Shown here: positions 37,753 through 49,006 of the stretch, piece by piece
Position numbering within the stretch: position 1 is the first letter of the stretch
Layout of the letters: each line of letters opens with the position of its first letter
NCBI GenBank assembly: GCA_004835665.1
Contig: RBKR01000002.1
Location: 2,232,001-2,296,000, forward strand
Length of the DNA stretch: 64,000 bases
Direction of reading: 5' to 3'
Source: Phoma sp. XZ068
Lineage: Eukaryota; Ascomycota; Dothideomycetes; Pleosporales; Didymellaceae
Program-made: the position numbers and the translations under genes
Notes under the pieces: generated by a model
What the model saw: the letters and a program-made list of their open reading frames with translations, nothing else
What the model was told of the DNA's origin: nothing
Databases searched by the model: none

Positions 37753-38262
37753 TGCGATAGTCTCGTTGCTGGCGGGGAAGAAAAATTGAGCTCAATTCGA
37801 AAGACACGAGGATGGGCTCTGTACCAGGGTGACTCCCGTCGCGTCTCTACGCATTGACTATATCCATCGGAGTCATTGTCATAGAGATATAACACCCTTC
37901 TCTGTAGGTCGCTTAGAAGCGTATCAAACCTGAAGTGCGGAAATTGCCAAATATGGTCAAGTCCGTTTGTCCCGTATTGGGAGGTCACTCATTACCCCTG
38001 TAAGACACTAGAACGAAATGTTACATCACCGAAGTAGATCCTGGTGGCACCATTCAATGCAGCAGTCTAAAGTACAAATTTGGTTTACTGGTGTGGGTAG
38101 CCGTGGCGGTGACTTCCTCAATTACCGAGCCTCTGCAAAGGAGTTCTTGTCGCATACGCCAGTAAGAACGTGCTGACTGCGACGACATTGTAACATTCAT
38201 CCTTGCGTCAGTGAATTTTGCCTTGCCTTCGCACTTGCTCGACCAGCCGGTCAGAACTCGAA
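37753..38262. promoter_or_regulatory. Divergent promoter, MFS and carboxylesterase
   Basis: 510-bp shared upstream region. No copy of the dyads found at 18091-18125 was noticed by eye. Confidence 0.4.
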
Positions 38263-40083
38263 ATGTTCTGGCTCTTCGTTGCTGTTCTGATTGGGCTACG
38301 TGATCATGGGCACGCAGCCCCTTTGACGACCAAGACGAGCTTCACAGTGGACTTGGTCTACACCATCCAAGAAGGCTTTCTCGAGGTGAGACTTGTTCTA
38401 ATGGTGTTCTCAGTTGTAAAAAATCACCTCTAACTGGGAGATAGACTAGTCACGGAAATGCCCGCTATGTCAACTTTACCAACGTACGTTACGCAGCCCC
38501 ACCGACGGGTTTGAACCGATTCAAACCTCCAGCACCGCCTGCGGAAAACCGAACAACTCAAATAGCAGGTGCTTACGGAATTGAATGTCCCCAAGCCCAG
38601 CCCGGATGGTTCAACTACATAGGATCAGACATTGGAAGCCAGACGGAGATGCCTTCTTTCACAGAGGATGACGTCTACCCGCCTCGGCCAGGTTCAAGCG
38701 AAGACTGCCTTTTTCTGGACATCTTCGTTCCAGAGAACGTCTTCAATCAGAGAAAGACGGCTAGAGTACCAGTTCTTCTGTTCATCCACGGAGGCGGCTA
38801 CGTACAGGGCTCGAAGACGGAATATGGATCTGGTGTCGGATTGTTGAATGCTGCAGCCCAGAATGACCAGGAACTCATATACGTTTCTGTCAATTACCGT
38901 CTAGGACTATTTGTGAGTACGGCTTGTCAACAGTGTGGTTGACATACAATTGCTGATATTTATAATACATTAAGGGCTTTGTTACTGGCTCGGACTCCTC
39001 GCACATTTCTCCCAATCTCGGTCTCCAAGATCAGGTATTTGCGATGCAATATATCCAAGATTATATTCACCTCTTTGGCGGAAACAAAAGTGCTGTCACT
39101 GTTATGGGACAGTCAGCGGGAGCAGGATCCATTCTTTACCATCTTACCTCACCTGAGGTTTCAGCTCTTTCGTTATTTCAAAAAGCCATCGTGCAGAGCC
39201 CTTACACGTACTTCATTCCAACAATCCAGCAGAAAGAAACACTCCACCAGGTTTTACGAGCCTCGAATGTATCTTCGTTGGTTGAACTTCAATCTCTGCC
39301 CACTGAGGCCCTGCAGACTGCCAATGGTATCGTTGTGGGTAACTCTCGACCTTACGGCACATTTGGGTTCGGTCAGTATTATGATGCGTCCTTCAAACCT
39401 CCAAAACTGACGAAATCATCATGATAGGCCCTGTATTAGATAACGACCGCTACAAGGAATATCCTCCCTTTCTTTTGCGTCGAGAACAATTTGATCACTC
39501 GATACAAGTAATGGGCGGCCAGAACACGAACGAAGGCCTCTTGTTCGCGTCCCCTTTCATACACAGCGACAGCCAATTCGACTCGAACATTGCCCTCCTG
39601 TTTCCTCAAGCACCTGGATCTGCGCTGTCGGCAATTGAGCAAACGCTGTACCCAGCCAACTTCGATGGCTCATTCGGCTACGTGAACCAACTGGGCCGCA
39701 TAGCCCGCGTAGTTGCAGATGCCACCATTACCTGTAACAACTATTTTATAAACAAGGTATTTGAACTCCTCAACGACAGCTTCGCTTATCAATTCTCTGT
39801 ACCGCCGGCATGGCACGCCAATGACCTGGGATACACGTTCATGGACCCTAGCAACCCGAGAGCCGGAGTAAACGTCACCTTGGCCGTCATTATGCAACGT
39901 TACTTTGCAAGTTTTGTTACCTCAGGGTCGCCTAATCCAGTTAATGGAGATTCCCTTCCCGATTTCGCGTCCAAAGAGGGGTCGACTGTGCAAAATCTCA
40001 ATAGCACCTTGGTTGGGCCTGTTCTAGATGCCGCTGTTAATGCGTCGAAGTGCGACTGGTGGCAGGAAGGGAACTTTATCTAG
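38263..40083 (+). CDS. Secreted type-B carboxylesterase
   Basis: Serine hydrolase of the alpha/beta-fold carboxylesterase family, likely acting outside the cytosol on an ester of the product. Four exons (38263-38385, 38445-38912, 38975-39371, 39428-40083) give 547 residues. The first 20 residues form a signal peptide (FWLFVAVLIGL, cleavage near HAAPL). The oxyanion-hole motif FIHGGGY, the EDCLFLDIFVP signature and the nucleophile elbow FGGN(x6)MGQSAGAGS are present. The elbow has Gln where many members have Glu. Candidate acid (NTNEG) and base (AWHANDLGY) residues follow. Several N-glycosylation sequons occur. It could deacylate a late intermediate, as an esterase does in trichothecene synthesis (Tri8), but Tri8 is from a different family. 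The start is set by the signal peptide; an upstream non-ATG extension is ignored. Confidence 0.88.
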
Positions 40084-40435
40084 TCAGTTTGTAGCTTGGC
40101 AGGTTACCTTGGTATATCTTTTGTCACATTGTAGATCAACCACATAACTTTGGAGGCTCGGTTAGACTTCATAATCTCCGTGACCGCTGAGGAATCCTCA
40201 ACTTAGTAGTCAAATGCATAGAGTGATGTTGTTCCAGCCAGGTAAACTAGATTGAGGTTGAAGCAAAGCTCTGTACTGATGCCGTTCCCTTATTTTAAAT
40301 GGATCACTCATTCAATTACTTTAATTGTCGGTATTTTTTGCAATCTTTTCCACTTAAAAACACTAGTAACTAAGTTCTCCCTGCCTGCCTTTTGCCTACT
40401 TTCCGATCATTGTTATCTGACTTCCGTGTGACTTA
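40084..40435. other. Convergent intergenic spacer
   Basis: AT-rich 3' flanks of the esterase and the third P450. Nothing else seen. Confidence 0.6.
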
Positions 40436-42305
40436 CTACACACGCCTCTTCAATCTCACCATCAGAGGGGGTTTTTCCCAGAGGGTATGCATCCTCGAAT
40501 CACGATGCCAGTCAACAGTGTCATCAACTGGCTCCATGTCGTACCGGTAAATGATCTTCGCTATGATAGTTTGAAGCTCCATCCAGCCAAGACTATGAAC
40601 ATCAGCACTCGATCACACAATGAGCATATAGAAGGGCCATACCTCCGTCCCATGCAGGACCGCGTTCCGTAAGAAAACGGCTGGCTTGCGTCGAGATCAT
40701 CGGTACAGTTCTCACCAGTCCATCTGTCCGGATTAAATCTCCAGGGTTCACTGAAGTTGGCCGTCGACATGCTTGCCGCGAAAGTGCTTGTCGAAACAAC
40801 GGTCTGCAGGTCCGCATTAGATGAAAAAATTCGAGCAGGAATGTCAATCGTTCATAGGTAAACGTACTCCACCTGGTATAAAATGACCATCAACAGTACA
40901 TCCACCCTGAGGAACAACGCGAGGAAGCGCAAAAGGAAGGGGAGGGTACACGCGCATGGCCTCACTTATAACAGCCTTGAGGTACTTGAGAGGGATCGTG
41001 GTGGCTGCAGTGATATCCTCGTATCGATTAAACGATGACCGTACCTCGTTCTGCAGCCGTGACAAGATGGAAGGGGTTTTAAGCAGGTAGTAAGTCATGC
41101 AAGAAAGAGTTGTGGCTGTTGTTTCACTGCCGGCAATACTTTGGTTCTTCTGTTAGAATGGCGGGTGGTGCTACAAGAGTTTATAATACTTACACAAAAT
41201 CGGAAGAGTGAGCAGCGATCTGAGAGTCTGAGATAGATTCCTCTTCGCGTGCTTCGATCATCTTAGTGAGGAAGTCTGCGCGGTCTGAATGAGTCGCTAA
41301 ACGACTAGTTCCAAGTCAGATATGCTCACAAGTAAAGTGCATAGCTATCGAGATTGAAGACGTACCTCTGCACCAAGTCCATGGTGTACTTCTGATGCTT
41401 ACGGTTCTCCGTCATCAACTTCTCGATGAATCGTGAACATATCTTTTGCACAACAACAGAAACTGCCGGAAATCTGCGGAAGCAATCGGCGAGCGCACCC
41501 AAACGCAGGCTTTTTGTCACAATAGCGACCCAGAAGTGCTCTTTTCCCGCCTCAACGCCACCAAAATCCTTCCCGAACGCAAGGCTGCCGATGATGTCGA
41601 AGGTGACTAGATTGAACCACATGACCAAATTCGTACCGTGTGCACCACGACCCGCTTCCTCGAGCTTGTCAACAAGCCTGTCCACGGACTCTGCAATGAG
41701 AGGCTCCTGAGACTTGAGGGAACGGTCGGAGAAAGCGCTGCTGAGATAACGGCGCATCTCGGCATGCTTCCTGGGATCACGCTCGCTCACGATGGAGAGC
41801 GACTCTGCGGCAAAGTTGCCTCCATCGTAGAACTCACTTTTGACGAAAGTCTCTACGCCCTTGCGGGGGCCGTAGATATCACGCCATGAGGAAGATGAGC
41901 TGAAGCTTAGCTCGTTGGGTGCGACGCGAACAACAGGGCCTGCTAATGATGAGCCACGCTCTGGAAAGGACAGTAAGACGTTAAACTACCGTATTTTTCA
42001 TGGAGTTCAAGTTGCCAATAAGGTTGTCTGCCTGTCATAAACTTCCACGAGTACAGAACCTATGCCACGTTTGTCAGAAGAGAGTTCTTTCAAGCTCGTG
42101 CATCATTCAATGTGGACGGTGAAGGACTTGCATTGCTGAACGATGCTGAAACCGGGCCCGGGAATTTCCTCAAGGGATGAAACCACCAAATTGAGAGCTT
42201 GTATAGCAGCCCAATGGCTAGCACCTGGGTTAAGTTAACATCTCATGTCGCAGTCAAAGGGATTATGATTGGGAAACTCACCAAAACAACAATTTCGAGC
42301 TTCAT
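40436..42305 (-). CDS. Cytochrome P450 (third), CYP65-like
   Basis: Monooxygenase with eight exons: 42305-42282, 42224-42132, 42059-41990, 41939-41366, 41304-41194, 41138-40868, 40803-40643, 40592-40436, giving 486 residues. It opens with an anchor helix (IVVLVLAIGLLYKL) and hinge FHPLRKFPGP. The I-helix is AGSETT, ExxR is SEAMR, and the heme loop is FSYGTRSCMG with Cys431. The second intron (42131-42060) begins with GC (GCAAGT) and ends with AG. Using it joins the frame exactly, and no GT donor in the right phase was found nearby. No stop remains after splicing. Exon phases match those of the P450 at 19958-21950 in the central and 3' part, which suggests common descent. The gene is divergent from the acyltransferase across 375 bp. 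Confidence 0.85.
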
Positions 42306-42680
42306 TCCAATATATCGATGCCTTGGGTTATTATCCAAAACATTCTAAAAAAAAAGCGACGACATGTACATAGGCTTTGATGAGATTTAATCATTTTCGG
42401 TTTATGTTGGTTCAAGCGGATTCAACCCATCATGGTAGTTCGGATAATTCCATACTCGGTACAGGCCGAGGCCCCACTTCCAGCCCGTGCCTGGTGGGTG
42501 TCTTCTTGACGATTTGATTGCGACAATGTTGTTGGACCTCTCGTTGGGGTTTTGACGCTGAGAGTGACTATTTCTTACCGGTCGGACCACTCATTGACGG
42601 CTGAGGGGTTTACATTGTCAACACGTCTCCTGAGCAACACCTGGAAGCTGCATTCCGACCCTATCATCTCGTCCGCAACC
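42306..42680. promoter_or_regulatory. Divergent promoter, P450 and acyltransferase
   Basis: Shared 375-bp upstream region; no defined site recognised. The acyltransferase frame stays open upstream to 42552 but without an ATG. Confidence 0.4.
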
Positions 42681-44318
42681 ATGCCGCCCGAGGTGGATAT
42701 CAAAGTCACGATGACGGAGCGCGTATTTCCTCAAAAGTTAACGCAGCATGAACACGCAATCCCACTGTCGCTACTGGACGCGACTACTGCCAACTTTGCT
42801 CTTACAAACGCTATATGGCTCTTCGAGCCTCTCAATGAGAAGGATGTGGTGAACGTCGCCGTGCACCTCGGCCAAACACTCGGCAATGCGCTTACTTCGT
42901 ATCCTCAATGGGCCGGCCAGCTGAAGTCCATTGCTGTCGTCGACGATGCGTTGGTTCCCGCTGAAGCGGAAGAGTTCTCAGCCCACGCCCGTCGCTTCGG
43001 CCGCGTGTACGCGCATTTTGGGACCTCCGCAGACGTCGGTGTGGAGTTCATCTCAGCAACAAGCTCTGCCACCACGGACTCACTCTACCAAACAGAGCGG
43101 GTTAAAACTCAGCCACTTTGGGATCGCAAAGACGACAATCTCGGTAAATTTGTGCCTGCTGTCGATATTGCGCATGCTCTACAACCCAACGAGCCCAATG
43201 CCGCGACAGGATTGCGCAAGCCGATCATGGCTATCCAATGCACCACGTTGGCAGATGGTGGTTTTGTCCTCGCTGCCAAAACGGCGCATCCTTTCGCGGA
43301 CATCACGGGCCTTATCCGCTTTGTCAAGGACTGGGCGAGTGTGAGTAGTGCCGTCATGAAGGGCCTGACCGCCCCAGTCCTGACTCCCGTCTTTGAGCCG
43401 TCGCGTTTGGACAAACTTGCTGCAGGAGACATCAACGCCGAGGAGCCGGACCCGGCCATTATTAGACGAACGGAACGTTTGCCGTTGCACAGATATGATT
43501 GGTGGGCTGCGCCGGGAAAGCCTCCCGCGCCATTCCTCGATGCGGCCAAACTGGTATCACCAGCAGGCAAGCCTATGCCATGGGCTGAATGGGATCTAAA
43601 GGCGCCTGTTTCTGACTATACCATTCATCTCAACACAACGCAGGTCGATTTACTCTTGAACGAAGCTACAAAGGGTACTGATGGTGATGGCCCGAGAATC
43701 AGCAAGCATGATGCCGTGTTGGCACACATTTGGTCCTGTATTGTGCGTGCACGTCAACTCGGGAAGGATGACGGCCCTGTCTATTGCGATCTTGTACTTG
43801 GCGTTCGATCCGCTTTCAAGCTAGGTGAAGACTTTTTGGGTTCTCCGATCATCATGATGAATGTTGAGCTGCCGGGCTCTGAGGTTGGCTACGAACAATC
43901 GAGTAACGCTACCGCAGCGATGGTTCCCATCGCCCGAAAGATTCGGCATACGATCTCCACTGTCAGCGACCCAGCAAATCTCGCAGATCATCTTCATAGC
44001 GCAGCGTATGAGAAGTCTCCTCAGCGTATATGGCAGGCATTCCTTGGCCGGCGTCATGTCCTGGTGACAACCTGGGCGCGCGCCGGCATCTACGATGTCG
44101 ACTTCGGTCTTGGCTCGCGCATACGATACGCGGACGGCATCGTGCCGAACTTGGACGGCGACATTCTCATCAAAGAAGCACCCCCATCTTCTGGAGAGTT
44201 CTTGTCTGGATCTCGACCATCTTGGACCGACAGCGGGGTAGATATCTCTGTCCATATTTGCACTGAGGATATGGAGCGATTGCTCAAGGATCCTTTGTTA
44301 CTGCCGCGCCTTAATTAG
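42681..44318 (+). CDS. BAHD-type acyltransferase
   Basis: CoA-dependent O-acyltransferase of the transferase family that includes trichothecene 3-O-acetyltransferase relatives. It is expected to acylate a hydroxyl of the terpene. A single exon encodes 545 residues, with the ATG at 42681 as the first in-frame methionine. The catalytic motif HxxxD is H203-PFA-D207 and the structural DFGxG motif is D474-FGLG. Both are intact and at the usual relative distance, so the enzyme should be active. The N-terminal half has the family pattern of a short acidic opening then LSLLDATT. The acyl donor cannot be read from sequence. It is tail to tail with the fourth P450 and head to head with the third. Confidence 0.87.
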   Translation: MPPEVDIKVTMTERVFPQKLTQHEHAIPLSLLDATTANFALTNAIWLFEPLNEKDVVNVAVHLGQTLGNALTSYPQWAGQLKSIAVVDDALVPAEAEEFSAHARRFGRVYAHFGTSADVGVEFISATSSATTDSLYQTERVKTQPLWDRKDDNLGKFVPAVDIAHALQPNEPNAATGLRKPIMAIQCTTLADGGFVLAAKTAHPFADITGLIRFVKDWASVSSAVMKGLTAPVLTPVFEPSRLDKLAAGDINAEEPDPAIIRRTERLPLHRYDWWAAPGKPPAPFLDAAKLVSPAGKPMPWAEWDLKAPVSDYTIHLNTTQVDLLLNEATKGTDGDGPRISKHDAVLAHIWSCIVRARQLGKDDGPVYCDLVLGVRSAFKLGEDFLGSPIIMMNVELPGSEVGYEQSSNATAAMVPIARKIRHTISTVSDPANLADHLHSAAYEKSPQRIWQAFLGRRHVLVTTWARAGIYDVDFGLGSRIRYADGIVPNLDGDILIKEAPPSSGEFLSGSRPSWTDSGVDISVHICTEDMERLLKDPLLLPRLN

Positions 44319-44806
44319 ACATCTCAAGATCACTTCAGCCCATCAATAATTCACTATTGACCTGCTCGCAGGGCTCTTCAGGTCGTGATTGTGGACGTGA
44401 AAGCGTAAAGTCTCATTGGCCGAATACAAAATGCCTGTAATTGGCTGTAGCCGCTTGTTGTAATCGGACCCCGACAGGACTGTGCACTACCCCGCCGCAT
44501 CCTAAATCTCTCAAAACCAACAGGTTGATGTCAAAATTCAAAGAACTTCCCTTGACGTAATCTGAAAGGAGCACCTCTCAATTTCTTGGGAAGCTAACTC
44601 AGATTCAATTGTTTCGAATTCGTCGGCATGACAGTATATCATCACGTACATCCAGCAACTACGTTCGTCGTAGGAGTATTATCCAGGAGTGCAAACTTTG
44701 GGAGTTGGGTTAATTGGTCTTTACTTTACTACTCTGCGTCTAGTATTACACTCATACGCTTTCTGAAACTGGCCAGAACGAACCATCATACGATATTGAA
44801 CATCGT
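44319..44806. other. Convergent intergenic spacer
   Basis: 3' flanks of the acyltransferase and the fourth P450. No other feature recognised. Confidence 0.6.
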
Positions 44807-46690
44807 TCATCTCCTCTTGAACATGATACGACCAGCGGGGTTAGGCAAGTTCTGCGTCTCGAAAATCAAGCTAGGAGGTCTTCCAGCCTGGTTGTCTGGA
44901 AACTTGAAGTCGTAATTTCTTAGAAGATACACCATAATTGCCTTGATTTCGGCCGAAGCGAAAAAGCGGCCAGGGCACGCGTGCCGTCCGTATCCGAAGG
45001 CCATGCTCGCGGGATGGGCAGCAGCAAAAGCCACTGAGGACTTTGCCTTTTCATTCAGAGAGTCTAGAGACGTCTTTGGAGCCGACTCGTCAAAACGGAA
45101 GCCTTTGAAATTTTCAGGGTCAGGAAAGATCTCGGGGTCCATCGAGATGGCGTGGGCGGGTACGCCGATAGTTGTGTGGGCGGGAATCTTTAGGCCATCG
45201 GGAAGAGTGTAGTCTACTGTGATGACTCTCTCAAATGTGACTGTGGGTGGTCAAAATACATCGAGACTTTGGTAGGCGTTGTGTGTTGCAAATTTCAAAC
45301 TTACTCAGAAGCAAGGGATTGAACCGTTGGCTTTCTTTCATGATACTATCTAACTTGGTCAATCCCTGGAATCCCTGGCGGCCGAGCAATCCGTTTCCAT
45401 CGAGATTTTGGTCGATTTCTCTCCTGAGTGGCTCTATGTATTCGGGCATATCGCAGAGATCATACAACAGTTGCGTAGGTGCTGCTGCACTCGTATGGAT
45501 TGCGGCAAAGCTGACTTTCAAGAGAATACCGGCGAGGAAGGCCAGGTCTTTTTCGTCTCCCTTGGCGTCCTCCGCCATCCAGTAGAGTAGGTCAGGCGCA
45601 GCAGTGCCATTAGCCGCACGCTCTTCGAGAAGGGGGATCGCGGCCCTCTCTGCGGCAGCATAGTGGCTCTTGATGTTCTGGACAGCTGGAACAAAGCGGG
45701 CGATAACCGGTTTGAGAAATTCAGGATACTTCTTGAGGGCCTGAGCGCCAATGAACCCGTCTGTTGCGAAGTCGATGGACGATTGAATCCATTCTTTGTT
45801 GCGGCTAAGGGTAGTGCCGCCAAACATGCGACTTGACACGCAGGCCACGATTTGTGTGATTCGGTCGACTACGTCCACCTCGGTCCAGTCTTAAATGGTC
45901 GTGTCAGAAGACCTTCCTCGAGTCGATTGCAGCAAAGGAGAAAAAAACAATGCTCTTACCATGACAAGGAGGGAAAGAATCTTCAAAAGCGTCTTTGATC
46001 TCGTCCTGAATGTGGTCCATGACGGTCCCTGTGAGCGAAAATTAACGAAAATACTAAGACCTAGATCCCATTTGCCAGCTCACACAAGTTTCGATTCAGC
46101 TGCCCTCTGACGACGCGGGGATGAAGGGTTGAGCGGCTGCCCATCGTCGTGTATTTGCCTTCAAACATCTGTAATCCAATCAGTTGCGGACCGAGTATAC
46201 CATGGGGCGAACTCGCTGACCTCAATGAATGTGGCGACGAAATCAACCTCGTTCACTGGTGCTGACTTCAGATCTTCCAGGTATTTGACAGGAATCATCA
46301 GACGCTCTCCCAATTTGCTGGGAACATAGTACAGTCCTCGATTTGCCTAGTACACGATCAAGATTAGCAACCTTAGCGTATTCTGGATTAGATTGGTTTG
46401 GAAATAGTCTCGCATACCTGCTTATAGCCCTCTAGTAACATATTCTTGCTATCGTTCACAAATCGTATCCGGTTCTTCTTGATAGAGTCTTCGTCGCTTC
46501 CACCCACGAACGGAACGCCTTTTACATATGTTTGCCTAGAATGACTCGATAACCAGTAAACCAATACAATGAGAACTCCTGCAAGACCGATCAAAGTTGC
46601 GGTTTTGGCATTATGGTAAGAGTTCTTTGCCAAAGCGATTTTATGTGCAATAAATTCCAGTGGATACGCCGGAGGCTGGAACGAAGTCAT
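44807..46690 (-). CDS. Cytochrome P450 (fourth), gibberellin-type group
   Basis: Monooxygenase with six exons: 46690-46418, 46346-46221, 46168-46084, 46028-45960, 45889-45305, 45240-44807, giving 523 residues. An N-terminal helix (TATLIGLAGVLIVLVYWLS) is followed by a KGVPFVGG hinge instead of the FPGP type. The region around ILLKVSFAAIHTSAA is an I-helix variant without the usual A/G-G-x-D/E-T core, as in ent-kaurene-oxidase and CYP503-like fungal enzymes. ExxR is KESQR and the heme loop is FGYGRHACPGRFFA with Cys468. Joins fit GT-AG introns in every case. It is clearly of a different subfamily from the other three. Divergent partner: the PLP enzyme, sharing 453 bp. Confidence 0.87.
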
Positions 46691-47143
46691 CTCGATAGGT
46701 TTGACTACTGGAAATGCCAAAGACTTTGTTCCGACGCTACCAAAGTTAGAACAGGCAGTTTGGCTGAAGCCTGGATAATCACAGTGTAAAAGTTGAACCA
46801 CGAAGGAATTCGGGGTTCACCAGATTCGTCCATATCCGAGAACCCGGATGTCTCAACGCAGGATCTCGAATGTTGCCCAATGTGGTCACCCTACAATATC
46901 CATCTTCCTCTCGACGCCGGCCGAATGGGAGAAATCCCGGACGTGCACCAATCTCACACCAGCTTACACATCATGAGACGGAAACTGTGGAATATCGAGA
47001 CAACACCGAAAGCATAATGCCCAAGGCTCCGAGTAGAAGTATCGCCAGCATGCCGACGCCGAATGGATATTTTGGACTAGATTTCGGAGCATACTTAGAA
47101 CTTCGCTCACAGCTTCTTCTTCAATCTTCTGACAAAAGTGGAA
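46691..47143. promoter_or_regulatory. Divergent promoter, P450 and PLP enzyme
   Basis: Shared 453-bp upstream region. The P450 frame is open further upstream to 46801 but without an ATG before 46690. No defined operator recognised. Confidence 0.4.
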
Positions 47144-49006
47144 ATGGCTGACGCATTCGCTCCTTTCAAAGTGGACGTTGGCTTGGAGTCCGAGCGCGCG
47201 TTTGACACCCGACAAATTCATGCCGGAGCGAAGCCGGACTCGGCGACGAAAGCGAGGGCTGTTCCCATCTACGCCACAGCGGTGAGACCTTCCGTCGCTC
47301 AGTGTTGAAGTCTGGCTGGAGTAATTTACTGAAATCCCCGAATAGTCATATGTCTTCACTAGCAGCGAGCATGCCAGGCGGGTGTGCAGTAACGAAGAGG
47401 CGGGATATGTGTATTCCAGGATATCAAATGTGCGTACCATACTCCGGAATTAATTGCGGTGTTTCAGAGACTCCAAGGATCAATCTTTTGCTGACGTGGA
47501 GTGTTCGTTCCCTATGACAATAGCCCACAGTAGAAGTCTTGGAAAAACGTATTGCGGCCCTTGAGGGTGGCACTGCCGCTGTTGCATGCGCATCCGGTCA
47601 GTCAGCAGTGTTCCAGACCATTATGTGTCTGGCTCACACCGGGGATAACATCGTTGCATCAACAGCCCTCTACGGAGGCAGCTACAGTTTGTTCAAGACA
47701 TTATTGCCGCGTATGGGAGTTTCTGTCCGATGGGTGTCCACCGATGATGCTGAGGCCTACCGGCCGTTGATCGACGATAGAACAAAGTTGGTCTTTGTTG
47801 AGACAGTTGGGAATCCAGTCGTCAGCATCCCGGACCTTCAGGGTATTGCGGACATTGCACATGAGCATCATGTACCTTTTGTGGTAAGTGTAGAGCCTTT
47901 TACAGACAAGCCCTCGTAGAGGTATCATATGATGCAAGGCGGTAGCTTTAACGTCAAATGAGACTTACCAACCTCGTTCTCTAGGTCGACAACACCTTCG
48001 GAGCAGGAGGCTTCTGGTGCCCCGTTGTGTCTTTCGGTGCTGACATCGTCGTCCACTCGGCGACAAAGTGGCTCGGCGGCCACGGGACGACGGTCGGCGG
48101 TGTAGTTGTCGACTCGGGGCGCTTTGACTGGAAGAAAGCGGGCGCACGCTTCCCGCACCTCACGCAAACAAGCGATGGGCCCATGGCCTTTTCTTTCGCA
48201 AGCAACTTTGGCAATGTAGCCTTCGCTATGGCGCTGCGTATCGAGGTTGTCATGGAGGTTGGCAGCGTGTTGAATCCCTTCGCGGCGCAGCAAATCCTCC
48301 TCGGCATGGAGACTCTGAGCCTCCGCTGCGATCGGATTGCCGCCAATGCATTACAGATTGCACATCTCCTAGCCGATCACGACCGGATCAAGTGGATAAG
48401 CTATCCGGGTAAGTAGATTTCCAGTCACCGAAAGGGTATTGGGCGAGTCCAAGGAGACTTCGACGAGAATGGCAGCTGACGATGCGGCATGGCTAGGGCT
48501 TCCGACGAACAAATACTACGAGAGAGCCAAGAAATATCTACGACGGGGCTTTGGAGGGGTGTTGTCCTTTGGCGTTGTAGGTGGCACAGTAGGCAGCAAA
48601 GCCTTTGTGGATGGACTTCGTTTGATATCAAACATGACAAAGTACGTTCACCCACATCAGGGTTTACAAGATCAGGAAAGAGGATCAATGGCACTCAAGC
48701 TAACTGCTATGGAACTACAGCGTTGGCGACTGTAAAACCATGGCAACACACCCGTGGAGCTCAACGCACACCATCATGACTGAGCAGGATAGGCTGAATG
48801 CGGGCATCACCGAGGTAGGTCTAGACCGCTTCCGATTGCTTTGCATGCGACTTGCCAGAATCAGATATCTAACATCAGTTTCTTCTTTTTAGGATCTTAT
48901 TCGACTTTCCGTCGGAACAGAAGACATAAACGATATTATAAATGATCTTTGTCGGGGGCTTAAAGCCATTCCAGATGAATTTATTAAGCTCCAACAACTG
49001 TCTTAG
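47144..49006 (+). CDS. O-acetylhomoserine sulfhydrylase-like PLP enzyme
   Basis: Cys/Met-metabolism PLP lyase of the Met17 / O-acetylhomoserine (thiol)-lyase type, which makes a gamma-replacement on O-acetylhomoserine. Seven exons (47144-47281, 47346-47429, 47524-47883, 47985-48408, 48497-48641, 48721-48814, 48893-49006) give 452 residues. Seen: FDTRQIHAG near the start, YVYSRISNPT, ASGQSAVFQ, VVHSATKWLGGHG with the PLP lysine at K222, THPWSSTH and LSVGTEDI near the end. All conserved parts are present and all introns are GT-AG. A copy in a secondary-metabolite cluster is unusual. Relatives Fub7 (fusaric acid), CndF (citrinadin) and FlvA (flavunoidine) use the same chemistry to attach carbon nucleophiles and lead to pipecolate-type amino acids. 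A similar role with the A-T-C NRPS is inferred. Alternatively it is a plain methionine-pathway copy. It marks the right border of the cluster. Confidence 0.88.
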
